Assembly (NCBI RefSeq): GCF_000744735.1
Contig: NZ_JQMM01000001.1
Span: forward strand, 1,364,001 to 1,428,000
Reading direction: 5' to 3'
Source: Porticoccus hydrocarbonoclasticus MCTG13d
Lineage (GTDB): Bacteria; Pseudomonadota; Gammaproteobacteria; Pseudomonadales; Porticoccaceae
Length of the DNA stretch: 64,000 nucleotides
Shown piece by piece: positions 52,742 to 61,075 of this stretch (its first letter is position 1; the number at the start of each line of letters is the position of its first letter). The notes under the pieces were generated by a model. The model made no database searches. It saw only the letters and a program-made list of their open reading frames with translations, and was not told the DNA's origin. A program made the position numbers and the translations under genes.

Positions 52742-54207
52742 GCCATCTCCCTATTTTACAAGTGATTGTGCCCCTGCTGGCAGCACCAGCCTGTTTGTTG
52801 CTGGATAGGGCCCGTGCGGCCTGGCTGTTGGCCTGTATGGCCAGTCTCGTCTCAGTGGTAATCAGTGGCCTGCTGGTGTTCCAGGTTCATCAGTTCGGTA
52901 CGTTGAGCTATAGCCTGGGGGGGTGGGATGCACCCTGGGGTATCGAATATCGCATCGATTTGTTGTCGGCCTACGTGCTACTGATCGTCAGTGGTATTGG
53001 CGCATTGATGATGCTGGCTGCGAATACAGCTATCAGAATAGAAATTCCATCAGAAAGGCAGCCGCTGTTTTATGTGCTCTATATGCTCTGCCTGGCGGGT
53101 CTGCTCGGCATTGTCGCCACAGGCGACATCTTCAATGTGTTTGTGTTTCTGGAAATCTCTTCACTGGCAACCTATGCCCTGATTGCCCAGGGGCGGGACC
53201 GGCGTGCATTATGGGCCGCCTACCAGTATCTGATTGTCGGCACGATTGGCGCCACGTTCATCCTGATTGGTATCGGTTTTCTCTACAGTCTCACCGGCAC
53301 CCTGAATATGCAGGATCTCGCGAACCGGTTGCCGGCGCTGGAAAACTCTGCCACAGCCTTTACAGCATTTGCCTTTCTGATGGTGGGTGTCTGCCTGAAA
53401 CTGGCACTGTTCCCACTGCATTTGTGGTTACCCAATGCCTATGCCTACGCGCCGTCAATCGTGACCGCATTTTTGGCGGCTACGGCAACGAAAGTCGCGG
53501 TTTATCTGCTGATTCGTTTTCACTTTTCCGTGTTTGGGGTCGGTTTTGCCGCGTCCGTATTGCCGTTGCATAGCATATTTCTGGTGCTAGGCCTGGCGGG
53601 GGTGTTCGTGGCGTCTCTGGTGGCGATTCAGCAGCCCAATGTGAAACGTTTGTTCGCCTATTCCAGTGTGGCGCAGATCGGTTACATGATTATTGGTATC
53701 GGCATTGGTTCTGCTACCGGATTACAGGCAACCTTGCTTCACCTTTTCAATCATGCACTGATGAAGGGAGCGCTTTTTCTAGCATTGGCAGCAGTTGTGT
53801 TCCGTTTTGGCAGTGCCGATATACGACATTTCGAAGGGCTGGGCCAGCGCATGCCCTGGACCATGGCAATTATCGTGATTGGCGGTCTGAGTTTAATTGG
53901 TGTGCCCGGCACGGTTGGTTTCATCAGCAAGTGGTATCTGGTTCTGGCGGCCCTCGAACGCGACTGGTGGCCACTGGTTATTGCCGTGCTACTGGGTTCC
54001 CTGCTCGCTGTTATTTATATATGGCGACTGGTGGAAGTGGCTTACTTCAGGAAAGGTGAGAATGAAGTCTGCAGAGAGGCGCCGCTGTCGCTATTGATAC
54101 CAACTGCCATATTGGCACTGGCGAATATCTACTTTGGGATCGACACGCGCCTGCCGGTCTATCTATCGGATAGTGCGGCACAAATGCTGTTCGGAGGTGG
54201 CCCGTGA
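52735..54207 (+). CDS. mrpD: Mrp-type antiporter subunit D, first copy
   Basis: A 490-residue NuoL/M/N-like proton channel with about fourteen helices. The conserved ion-path residues are present: Glu140 in FVFLEISSLATYAL and Lys222 in LKLALFPLHLWLP. GTG start, overlapping the mrpC stop by seven bases; its stop overlaps the next D-type gene by four bases (GTGA). Confidence 0.92.
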   Translation: MLSHLPILQVIVPLLAAPACLLLDRARAAWLLACMASLVSVVISGLLVFQVHQFGTLSYSLGGWDAPWGIEYRIDLLSAYVLLIVSGIGALMMLAANTAIRIEIPSERQPLFYVLYMLCLAGLLGIVATGDIFNVFVFLEISSLATYALIAQGRDRRALWAAYQYLIVGTIGATFILIGIGFLYSLTGTLNMQDLANRLPALENSATAFTAFAFLMVGVCLKLALFPLHLWLPNAYAYAPSIVTAFLAATATKVAVYLLIRFHFSVFGVGFAASVLPLHSIFLVLGLAGVFVASLVAIQQPNVKRLFAYSSVAQIGYMIIGIGIGSATGLQATLLHLFNHALMKGALFLALAAVVFRFGSADIRHFEGLGQRMPWTMAIIVIGGLSLIGVPGTVGFISKWYLVLAALERDWWPLVIAVLLGSLLAVIYIWRLVEVAYFRKGENEVCREAPLSLLIPTAILALANIYFGIDTRLPVYLSDSAAQMLFGGGP

Positions 54208-55682
54208 CAGCACTTCTGGCCCTGCAACTTACTCTGGTCGTGCCACTTTGCGGGGCATTGCTGATCGCCCTGTGTGGCCGTTGGCCTAATTTCAGGGAAG
54301 CGATAACTCTGTCTACGGCGGGCCTGCTCTTCTATCTGGTGATACAGGTATTCGGTGCCGTTGAACGCGGTGGAGATGAGGCTACTGCACTTTATGTAGA
54401 GTTGTGGCAGATTTTGCCCGGCCTGCACATTGCCCTTCACTCGGAACCCCTGTCGATTCTTTTTGCGCTGGTGGCCAGTGGGCTGTGGATTGTCACTTCG
54501 GTTTATTCGATCGGCTATATGCGCGCCAATCAGGAAAAGCGCCAAACCCAGTTTTATGTGTGTTTTGCCGTCGCAATTTTTGGGGCTATGGGTGTGGCGT
54601 TTGCAGCCAACCTGCTGACCCTGTTTCTGTTCTATGAAATATTGACCCTGTCCACTTATCCGCTGGTTGCCCACAAGGGCGATGACAAGGCTCGCGCCGG
54701 AGCAAGAACGTATCTCGGTATTCTGCTGGCGACCTCCATTGGGTTGTTTTTACCGGCCATGATGTGGACCTATTTTGTTGCCGGCACCCTGGATTTTCGT
54801 CCCGGCGGTATACTTGAGGGCAATATCGGCGGCATCGGCGCCACAATCTTGCTGCTGATGTTCATGTTCGGGATCGGCAAGGCTGCGCTGATTCCGGTGC
54901 ATCGCTGGCTGCCAGCTGCGATGGTAGCGCCGACGCCCGTGTCTGCCTTGCTTCATGCTGTGGCTGTGGTGAAAGCCGGTGTGTTCACCATCGCTAAAGT
55001 GGTGATCTACATTTTCGGGCTCGACTTCCTGGTGGATGTGCCACACGAAGTGATTGCCGTCTATATCGCAGGGTTTACCATTGTGGTGGCCTCCATACTG
55101 GCCCTCCGGCAAACCAATATAAAACGTATGCTGGCCTATTCGACGGTCTCGCAGTTGTCTTACATCGTGCTGGCGGTTCTGGTGCTCACCCCCCTCTCTG
55201 AAATCGGAGCTATCGTGCATATCGTCGCCCACGCGGTGGCCAAGATCACACTGTTTTTTGCGGCGGGTGCGATCTATATCGCCAGCAAAAAAACTGAGAT
55301 TAACCAACTGGATGGCATCGGGTTTCGGATGCCGATTACCATGGGTGCGTTTGCGATAGCGGCATTCAGTATGATCGGTGTGCCGCCTACCGGTGGCTTT
55401 GTCTCGAAGTGGTACATGATTGCCGGCGCGTTTCAGATTGACAGTTATTTTGTGCTAATTGTGCTAACGCTTTCTACAGGTCTCAATGCGGCCTATTTTC
55501 TGCCGATTATTTTCAGGGCTTACTTTCGCAAGGAGTCAGTTGCGCCACCGAAACCCCATGGCGAGGCGCCCCTGCCCATGGTGGGGGCCATCTGTGTCAC
55601 GGCATTGCTGACGCTGTTGGTATTCTTTCTGAATGGTCCGTTGGTTGCCTTTGAAATGGCAGTGCTGGGGGTGCCCCGATGA
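54204..55682 (+). CDS. Mrp-type antiporter D-like subunit, second copy
   Basis: A 492-residue proton-channel subunit, divergent from the first copy. Glu145 in LFYEILTLSTYPLV and Lys226 in GIGKAALIPVHRWLP are kept, and the HAVAKITLFFAAGAIY helix has the later conserved Lys. In classical operons the second large channel is the N-terminal part of MrpA; here it is this stand-alone protein, without the MrpA C-terminal extension. GTG start overlaps the previous stop; stop overlaps the next start (ATGA). Confidence 0.9.
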   Translation: MTALLALQLTLVVPLCGALLIALCGRWPNFREAITLSTAGLLFYLVIQVFGAVERGGDEATALYVELWQILPGLHIALHSEPLSILFALVASGLWIVTSVYSIGYMRANQEKRQTQFYVCFAVAIFGAMGVAFAANLLTLFLFYEILTLSTYPLVAHKGDDKARAGARTYLGILLATSIGLFLPAMMWTYFVAGTLDFRPGGILEGNIGGIGATILLLMFMFGIGKAALIPVHRWLPAAMVAPTPVSALLHAVAVVKAGVFTIAKVVIYIFGLDFLVDVPHEVIAVYIAGFTIVVASILALRQTNIKRMLAYSTVSQLSYIVLAVLVLTPLSEIGAIVHIVAHAVAKITLFFAAGAIYIASKKTEINQLDGIGFRMPITMGAFAIAAFSMIGVPPTGGFVSKWYMIAGAFQIDSYFVLIVLTLSTGLNAAYFLPIIFRAYFRKESVAPPKPHGEAPLPMVGAICVTALLTLLVFFLNGPLVAFEMAVLGVPR

Positions 55683-55954
55683 CCAACCGTAAGAACGCAC
55701 CAAATGACGTTCAAAAAAGCTGGCTCTACCGGCCGGAAAATCATAAGAAACTCTGGTGGGGTTTTGGCCTGATACTGGCTGCGACGGTTGTCGTCCAGTT
55801 GTTTGCTTCGGTACACGGCCACTTCGGTTTTGACGGGTGGTTCGGTTTCAACGCCGCTTTTGGTTTTGTTTCATGTGCCCTGATGGTGGTATTCGCGAAA
55901 CTGCTCGGATACCTTTTGAAACGGCCCGATAATTATTACGATGACGATGCTTGA
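55679..55954 (+). CDS. small membrane protein embedded in the antiporter operon
   Basis: A 91-residue protein with two membrane helices (about 27-46 and 54-78) and charged ends (MTNRKNAPNDVQKSW, RPDNYYDDDA). A His/Gly/Phe-rich loop (HGHFGFDGWFGFNAAFGF) joins the helices. I do not recognise a named family. Overlaps both neighbours (ATGA upstream, 14 bases downstream), which makes it a committed member of the operon and probably an accessory subunit of the complex. Confidence 0.78.
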   Translation: MTNRKNAPNDVQKSWLYRPENHKKLWWGFGLILAATVVVQLFASVHGHFGFDGWFGFNAAFGFVSCALMVVFAKLLGYLLKRPDNYYDDDA

Positions 55955-57632
55955 ATTAATTTTTCCGCCTGCATTCATTCTCATTCTCGGCGCTTTTCTG
56001 ATCGGGCCGATAAGGGCTCCGTTGCGGCCGTTGGTTGTGCTGGGCGCACCGCTGTTGACACTCTATGCTATCTGGCAGATGGGCGACGGCATTCAACTGA
56101 CCGCACAGTTTCTCAATTACGAGATTCAGCTGATTGAGTCGAGCCCTCTGCGCCGCCTGTTTGCAACTATCTTTGCCATCATGGCGTTTGTCGGCGGGCT
56201 GTTTGCTTTTCGCCAGGCGAAGTGGTGGGAACTCGCCGCCGCCCAGGCCTACGCGGCGGGTGCTATCGGCGTTTCCTTTGCCGGGGATCTGATTACCATG
56301 TTCCTGTTCTGGGAACTGATGGCCATTTTTTCGACCGTCGTGGTGTGGTGTGGTGGCACCGAGGGAGCGCGGAAAGCGGGAATACGCTACGCCATCATGC
56401 ACTTGGTGGGTGGTGTACTGTTGAAAATCGGTATTGAGGGGGTGATGGTCCACACCGGATCCATCGAGATTCAGCCGATCCCGCTGACCAATATTGATGG
56501 CTGGCTGATCCTGATAGGTGTGCTGATTAACGCTGCGGCACCGCCATTATCCGCCTGGCTGGCGGATGCATACCCGGAATCCAGCCCCAGTGGCTCGGTT
56601 TTTTTGTCGGCCTTCACCACCAAAACCGCTGTGTTGGCACTGATACTGTTATTCCCGGGTCAGCAAATCCTGATCTGGATTGGTCTCTACATGATTTTCT
56701 ACGGGATCATCTATGCCCTGCTGGAAAACGATATGCGACGAATCCTGGCCTATTCCATCGTCAACCAGGTGGGATTCATGGTCTGTGGTATCGGCATCGG
56801 TACCGAAATGGCCATCAATGGTGCGTCGGCCCATGCCTTTGCCCATATTATCTACAAGGCACTGCTGCTGATGTCCGCGGGGTCTGTGTTGTATATGACC
56901 GGGCGTCGCAAGTGCAGTGAATTGGGCGGGCTCTACCATTCGATGCCGCTCACTGCACTGTGTGGCATTATCGGTGCCCTGGCGATATCGGCATTTCCGT
57001 TTACCTCGGGCTTTATCTCCAAGTCGATGATATCCCAATCCGCCGCTGACCAGCATATGATGATGGTCTGGCTATTGTTGCTGGCCGCATCCGCAGGTGT
57101 TTTTCTACACGCCGGTATCAAGTTTCCCTGGTTCGTGTTTTTTCAGAAGGACTCGGGGCTACGGCCCAAGGACCCGCCCTGGAATATGCGCGCAGCCATG
57201 GTTCTCTTGGCCGTCGCCTGTATTTTTCTGGGTGTTTTCCCGGAGTGGCTCTACCGCCTGCTTCCCTATCCCGTGGATTATGTGCCATATACCGCATCGC
57301 ATCTGGTGACCCAGCTGCAATTACTGCTGTTTTCCGGGCTGGCTTTCTTTGCCTTGTTGCCGTTGATGAAGCGCACCCTGACTATCAGTCTCGACTTTGA
57401 CTGGGTGTATCGTCGGCTTATCCTGTCTCTGATGAACCGATTAATCTGTCTGCTCAGCTGCCTCGATACGGCTTTGCGAAGCGCTTTTAGCCGGATATTC
57501 TCCATCATCTGGACCTATATAGGCCGACACCATGGCCCCGAAGGGATGTTGGCACGCACCTGGCCAACAGGCAGTGTCGTGACCTGGGTCGTGGTACTGC
57601 TTACTGTCTTCCTGCTGTTCAGTATCTATTGA
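55941..57632 (+). CDS. Mrp/Mbh-type D-like proton-channel subunit, third copy
   Basis: A 563-residue channel subunit, longer than the other two, with extra C-terminal helices (about 440-563). Glu125 in LFWELMAIFSTVVVW is present, but the position of the TM7 lysine is Asn197 (VLINAAAPPLSAWLADAYPESSPSGS region), so its proton path differs. The NAAAPPLSAWL signature places it with the Na+/H+ antiporter D subunits found in Mbh-like and other non-classical clusters. Last gene of the operon. Confidence 0.9.
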   Translation: MTMLELIFPPAFILILGAFLIGPIRAPLRPLVVLGAPLLTLYAIWQMGDGIQLTAQFLNYEIQLIESSPLRRLFATIFAIMAFVGGLFAFRQAKWWELAAAQAYAAGAIGVSFAGDLITMFLFWELMAIFSTVVVWCGGTEGARKAGIRYAIMHLVGGVLLKIGIEGVMVHTGSIEIQPIPLTNIDGWLILIGVLINAAAPPLSAWLADAYPESSPSGSVFLSAFTTKTAVLALILLFPGQQILIWIGLYMIFYGIIYALLENDMRRILAYSIVNQVGFMVCGIGIGTEMAINGASAHAFAHIIYKALLLMSAGSVLYMTGRRKCSELGGLYHSMPLTALCGIIGALAISAFPFTSGFISKSMISQSAADQHMMMVWLLLLAASAGVFLHAGIKFPWFVFFQKDSGLRPKDPPWNMRAAMVLLAVACIFLGVFPEWLYRLLPYPVDYVPYTASHLVTQLQLLLFSGLAFFALLPLMKRTLTISLDFDWVYRRLILSLMNRLICLLSCLDTALRSAFSRIFSIIWTYIGRHHGPEGMLARTWPTGSVVTWVVVLLTVFLLFSIY

Positions 57633-57719
57633 GTCCAACGGATAAAATTTTCCCTGTTTCCCGCGGGTTTTACATCCTTGAAACCAACTTATCTACTGGC
57701 AAATGTGCTATAAGGCACC

Positions 57720-58577
57720 ATGAAAATTCCGAAACGTTTACAGCCTCTGGTTGACGATGGTCTGGTAGATGAAGTTGTCCGTCAGATGATGAGTGGCAAA
57801 GAGGCAACCGTCTACATGGTGCGCAGTGGCGGGGAGCTCCGCTGCGCGAAAGTCTATAAGGAAGCGGATAAACGCAGCTTCAAAAAAGCAGTGCAGTATC
57901 AGGAAGGCCGGAAAGTGCGCAGTGGACGCCGTGCCAGAGCCATGGAAAAGGGCACTCGCTACGGTCGCGAGCAGCAGGAGGAGACCTGGCAGAATGCCGA
58001 GGTATCAGCCTTGTATCGGCTGGCTGCTGCCGGGGTACGGGTACCGGAACCTTTCGGCTGTGTCGACGGTGTGTTGCTGATGGAGTTGGTCACTGACGCT
58101 GACGGCGATGTGGCGCCGCGACTCAGTGAAATTACCATGCCCAGCCATCAGGCTATCACCGACCATGGTTTGCTGATGCGGGAGGTGGTGCGCATGCTCT
58201 GTGCCGGTCTGGTACACGGTGACCTCTCCGAGTTTAATGTGCTGCAGGATGCGTCTGGCCCTGTAATCATTGATTTGCCTCAGGCAGTCGATGCCTCTGC
58301 CAATAATCACGCTGAGTTTATGCTGGAGCGCGATGTTCAGAAAATTACCGAGTATTACGCGCAATTCGCTCCCGAATTGCTGGAGACCCGGTTTGGCAAG
58401 GAAATCTGGGCGCTATACGAGGCCGGTGACTTGCATCCCGATGTGCCGCTGTCCGGTTATTTTGCAGAAGATCTGCAAAAGGCCGATGTGGCAGAGGTTC
58501 TGGATGTGATCAGCTATGCCCTCAGTGAAGAGGAGGAGCGGCAACAGCGTCGTCGTGATGCAGAAGATAGTGATTAA
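57720..58577 (+). CDS. RIO1-type serine protein kinase
   Basis: A 285-residue atypical kinase. The flexible loop SGKEATVY (25-32), the ATP-site Lys44 in CAKVYK, the catalytic HGDLSEFN (166-173) and the metal-binding IIDLPQ (Asp185) are all intact. Bacterial RIO kinases are poorly characterised; eukaryotic and archaeal ones act in ribosome maturation. It starts 87 bases after the antiporter operon with AAGG before the ATG; shared transcription is possible but unproven. Confidence 0.94.
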   Translation: MKIPKRLQPLVDDGLVDEVVRQMMSGKEATVYMVRSGGELRCAKVYKEADKRSFKKAVQYQEGRKVRSGRRARAMEKGTRYGREQQEETWQNAEVSALYRLAAAGVRVPEPFGCVDGVLLMELVTDADGDVAPRLSEITMPSHQAITDHGLLMREVVRMLCAGLVHGDLSEFNVLQDASGPVIIDLPQAVDASANNHAEFMLERDVQKITEYYAQFAPELLETRFGKEIWALYEAGDLHPDVPLSGYFAEDLQKADVAEVLDVISYALSEEEERQQRRRDAEDSD

Positions 58578-58762
58578 CCCCGATTTACGGTAAGTTTGTT
58601 AGCAGTGTCTGTTCAGCCCGTTTGAGATGGCAGAGAACCATTAAACCTCATTGTTTTTTATAAATATTTTTGGCTACCCCTCGACGCATTGCCGACAACT
58701 GCGTATAGTCCGCAGCCTTCGTTAGACCACCTTTTTCGTTTTATCGCGCCCAGGATATTCCC

Positions 58763-60376
58763 TTGATCTCGACCGCAAACATCACCATGCAGTTTGGTGC
58801 CAAGCCGCTGTTTGAAAACATCTCCGTTAAATTTGGTGAAGGTAATCGCTATGGCCTGATCGGTGCCAATGGCTGTGGTAAATCCACCTTCATGAAGATT
58901 CTGGACGGCACTCTTACGCCCACCGCCGGCAACGTGTCCATCACACCGAATGAGCGGGTTGGTACGCTGCACCAGGATCAGTTTGCCTTCGAAAAATACC
59001 GGGTAATCGACACGGTCATCATGGGTCACGCGGAACTTTGGGAAGTGAAGCAGGAGCGCGACCGCATCTACGGCCTGACAGAAATGACCGATGCCGATGG
59101 CATGAGGGTGGCGGAACTGGAAGCGCGATTTGCCGAAATGGATGGTTATACCGCCGAGAGCAGAGCCGGCGATTTTCTGCTGGGCGCGGGTATTGCCGAG
59201 GCCCTGCATGAGGGTCCGATGAGTGATGTGCCCCCCGGCCTGAAGTTGCGGGTCCTGTTGGCCCAGGCATTATTTTCCGATCCGGATATCCTGTTGCTGG
59301 ATGAGCCCACCAACAACCTCGATATCAACACCATTCGCTGGTTGGAAGGTGTGCTCAACGAGCGCAAGAGCACCATGGTGATCATTTCCCACGACCGCCA
59401 TTTTCTGAACGCCATTTGTACGCATATGGCCGATATTGATTATGGCGAACTGCGTCTCTATCCCGGCAACTACGATGATTTCATGACGGCGTCGACCATG
59501 GCCAGAGAGCGCCTGCACTCTGAAAATGCCAAAAAATCTGCCCAGATTGCCGATTTGCAGCAATTCGTCAGCCGCTTCTCGGCTAACGCATCAAAGGCCA
59601 AGCAGGCGACATCCAGAGCCAAGCAGATCGAAAAAATCAAACTCGATGAAGTGAAGGCCTCCAGTCGGATGAGCCCCTATATTCGCTTCAAACAGGAGAA
59701 AAAGCTCCATCGCCAGTCACTGATTCTGGAGAATCTCGGTCATGGCTTCGATGGCGGACCGCTGTTTAGCAAGGGCAACCTGATTCTGGAGGCCGGCTCC
59801 AGACTGGCGATTATTGGTGAAAACGGTGCCGGTAAAACCACATTGTTGCGATGCCTGATGAACGAGCTGACTCCTGATCATGGCAAAATCAAGTGGTCCG
59901 AAAACGCAGCGCTCGGTTATTGTCCCCAGGACAGCACGGCGGATTTTGATTCTGATCTGACACTGTTTGACTGGATGAGCCAGTGGCGGAAACCCCGCCA
60001 CGATGATCAGATTGTCCGCGCCACGCTGGGCCGCCTGTTGTTCAGCGCCGATGATTTCAACAAGAAAGCCCGAGTCTGCTCCGGTGGAGAAAAAAACCGC
60101 CTGTTGTTCGGCAAGCTGATGATGACCGATGCCAATGTGCTGCTTCTTGATGAGCCCACCAACCACCTCGATATCGAGGCGATTGAAGCGCTCAATATGG
60201 CGCTGGAGCACTATGACGGCACGCTGATTTTTGTCAGCCACGACCGCGAGTTCGTCTCGTCCCTCGCGACCCGGGTGATTGAAATCAAGGACCATCGGCT
60301 GATCGATTTTCAGGGCACCTATGAGGAATACCTGGCCAGTCAGCAAGCTATGGATAAAGCGGTGGGCGCCCGCTGA
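58763..60376 (+). CDS. ybiT: ABC-F family ATPase YbiT
   Basis: A 537-residue soluble protein with two ABC domains. First Walker [10 protein letters not shown] (34-42), second GENGAGKTT; Walker [12 protein letters not shown] and [11 protein letters not shown]. The first signature is the degenerate PPGLKLRV of YbiT, the second is canonical CSGGEKNR. The sequence follows E. coli YbiT closely, including the inter-domain linker [24 protein letters not shown] proteins act on the ribosome E site. Starts at TTG 58763 with AGGA upstream. Confidence 0.93.
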   Translation: MISTANITMQFGAKPLFENISVKFGEGNRYGLIGANGCGKSTFMKILDGTLTPTAGNVSITPNERVGTLHQDQFAFEKYRVIDTVIMGHAELWEVKQERDRIYGLTEMTDADGMRVAELEARFAEMDGYTAESRAGDFLLGAGIAEALHEGPMSDVPPGLKLRVLLAQALFSDPDILLLDEPTNNLDINTIRWLEGVLNERKSTMVIISHDRHFLNAICTHMADIDYGELRLYPGNYDDFMTASTMARERLHSENAKKSAQIADLQQFVSRFSANASKAKQATSRAKQIEKIKLDEVKASSRMSPYIRFKQEKKLHRQSLILENLGHGFDGGPLFSKGNLILEAGSRLAIIGENGAGKTTLLRCLMNELTPDHGKIKWSENAALGYCPQDSTADFDSDLTLFDWMSQWRKPRHDDQIVRATLGRLLFSADDFNKKARVCSGGEKNRLLFGKLMMTDANVLLLDEPTNHLDIEAIEALNMALEHYDGTLIFVSHDREFVSSLATRVIEIKDHRLIDFQGTYEEYLASQQAMDKAVGAR

Positions 60377-60491
60377 TTTGGGATCAAACTTCCTCTTATG
60401 GGTTTTCTGCGTCCTGTTCGACCATAGGTGACGGCCTCTGATAGGTTTTTAGCTCGGCGCTTCTGACTCTGTTGTTTCCCGGCAGGTGCCT

Positions 60492-61028
60492 TTATTCAAA
60501 GCGTTTCATGGCAGTGAGAAGGTGTTTGGCAGAGGTGTTGTAATCGCTTGCTGAAACCAGCAGGCTTTGAATACGTTTCTTGAGTGAGGCAAAGCACTCG
60601 GTAAAAGCGCGTCTCGCGGCCACCGGATCATTGTGAATTGCCGCCGGGTCGGGTAGCCCCCAATGCACGTGTTCAATGGTGCCGTCAAGCAGTGGACAGT
60701 CTTCCGCTGCCGCGTTATTGCATACTGTCAATATCACATCAAAAGCCGGTGCCCCAGCGCCGATAAATTCATGCCAGCTCTTGCTGCGGTATGTCTTTGT
60801 GGCACTATCTGCCAGTGTCTGGATCTGCTCCAACGCCAGCGGGTTTACCCGCCCGGTGGGCTTGCTGCCTGCACTGTATGCCTGGAAAAGCGGGGAGCCG
60901 ATCGTATTAAACAGTGCTTCGGCCATGATACTCCGGGCGGAATTGCCGGTGCACAGCACCAGTATTCGCAACGGAGAAAGCAGGAGACTGCCGCTGTCAG
61001 CGCGTTGATTCAGACTATCTGTTGTCAT
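60492..61028 (-). CDS. arsC: arsenate reductase (LMW-phosphatase / thioredoxin-coupled ArsC family)
   Basis: A 178-residue enzyme. The P-loop CTGNSAR (Cys26-Arg32) matches the CX5R of low-molecular-weight phosphatases; the downstream pair Cys103 and Cys111 in TVCNNAAAEDCP is the redox pair of thioredoxin-coupled ArsC, and LPDP (Asp127) supplies the general acid. An N-terminal extension of about 20 residues precedes the domain. I use the ATG at 61028; an ATG five codons earlier is possible. It lies 47 bases downstream of the VTT-oxidoreductase fusion on the same strand. No ars repressor or arsenite pump is adjacent, so a broader role cannot be excluded. Confidence 0.85.
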   Translation of the reverse strand: MTTDSLNQRADSGSLLLSPLRILVLCTGNSARSIMAEALFNTIGSPLFQAYSAGSKPTGRVNPLALEQIQTLADSATKTYRSKSWHEFIGAGAPAFDVILTVCNNAAAEDCPLLDGTIEHVHWGLPDPAAIHNDPVAARRAFTECFASLKKRIQSLLVSASDYNTSAKHLLTAMKRFE

Positions 61029-61075
61029 TACACGTTGCCTCATTGCCGAAAAATCTGAGCTGTTGATTCCGATGC

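Noticed and set aside
57640-57720. TATAAG box before the RIO kinase as a promoter
   Set aside because: No -35 at an acceptable distance, and the box overlaps the ribosome-binding site.
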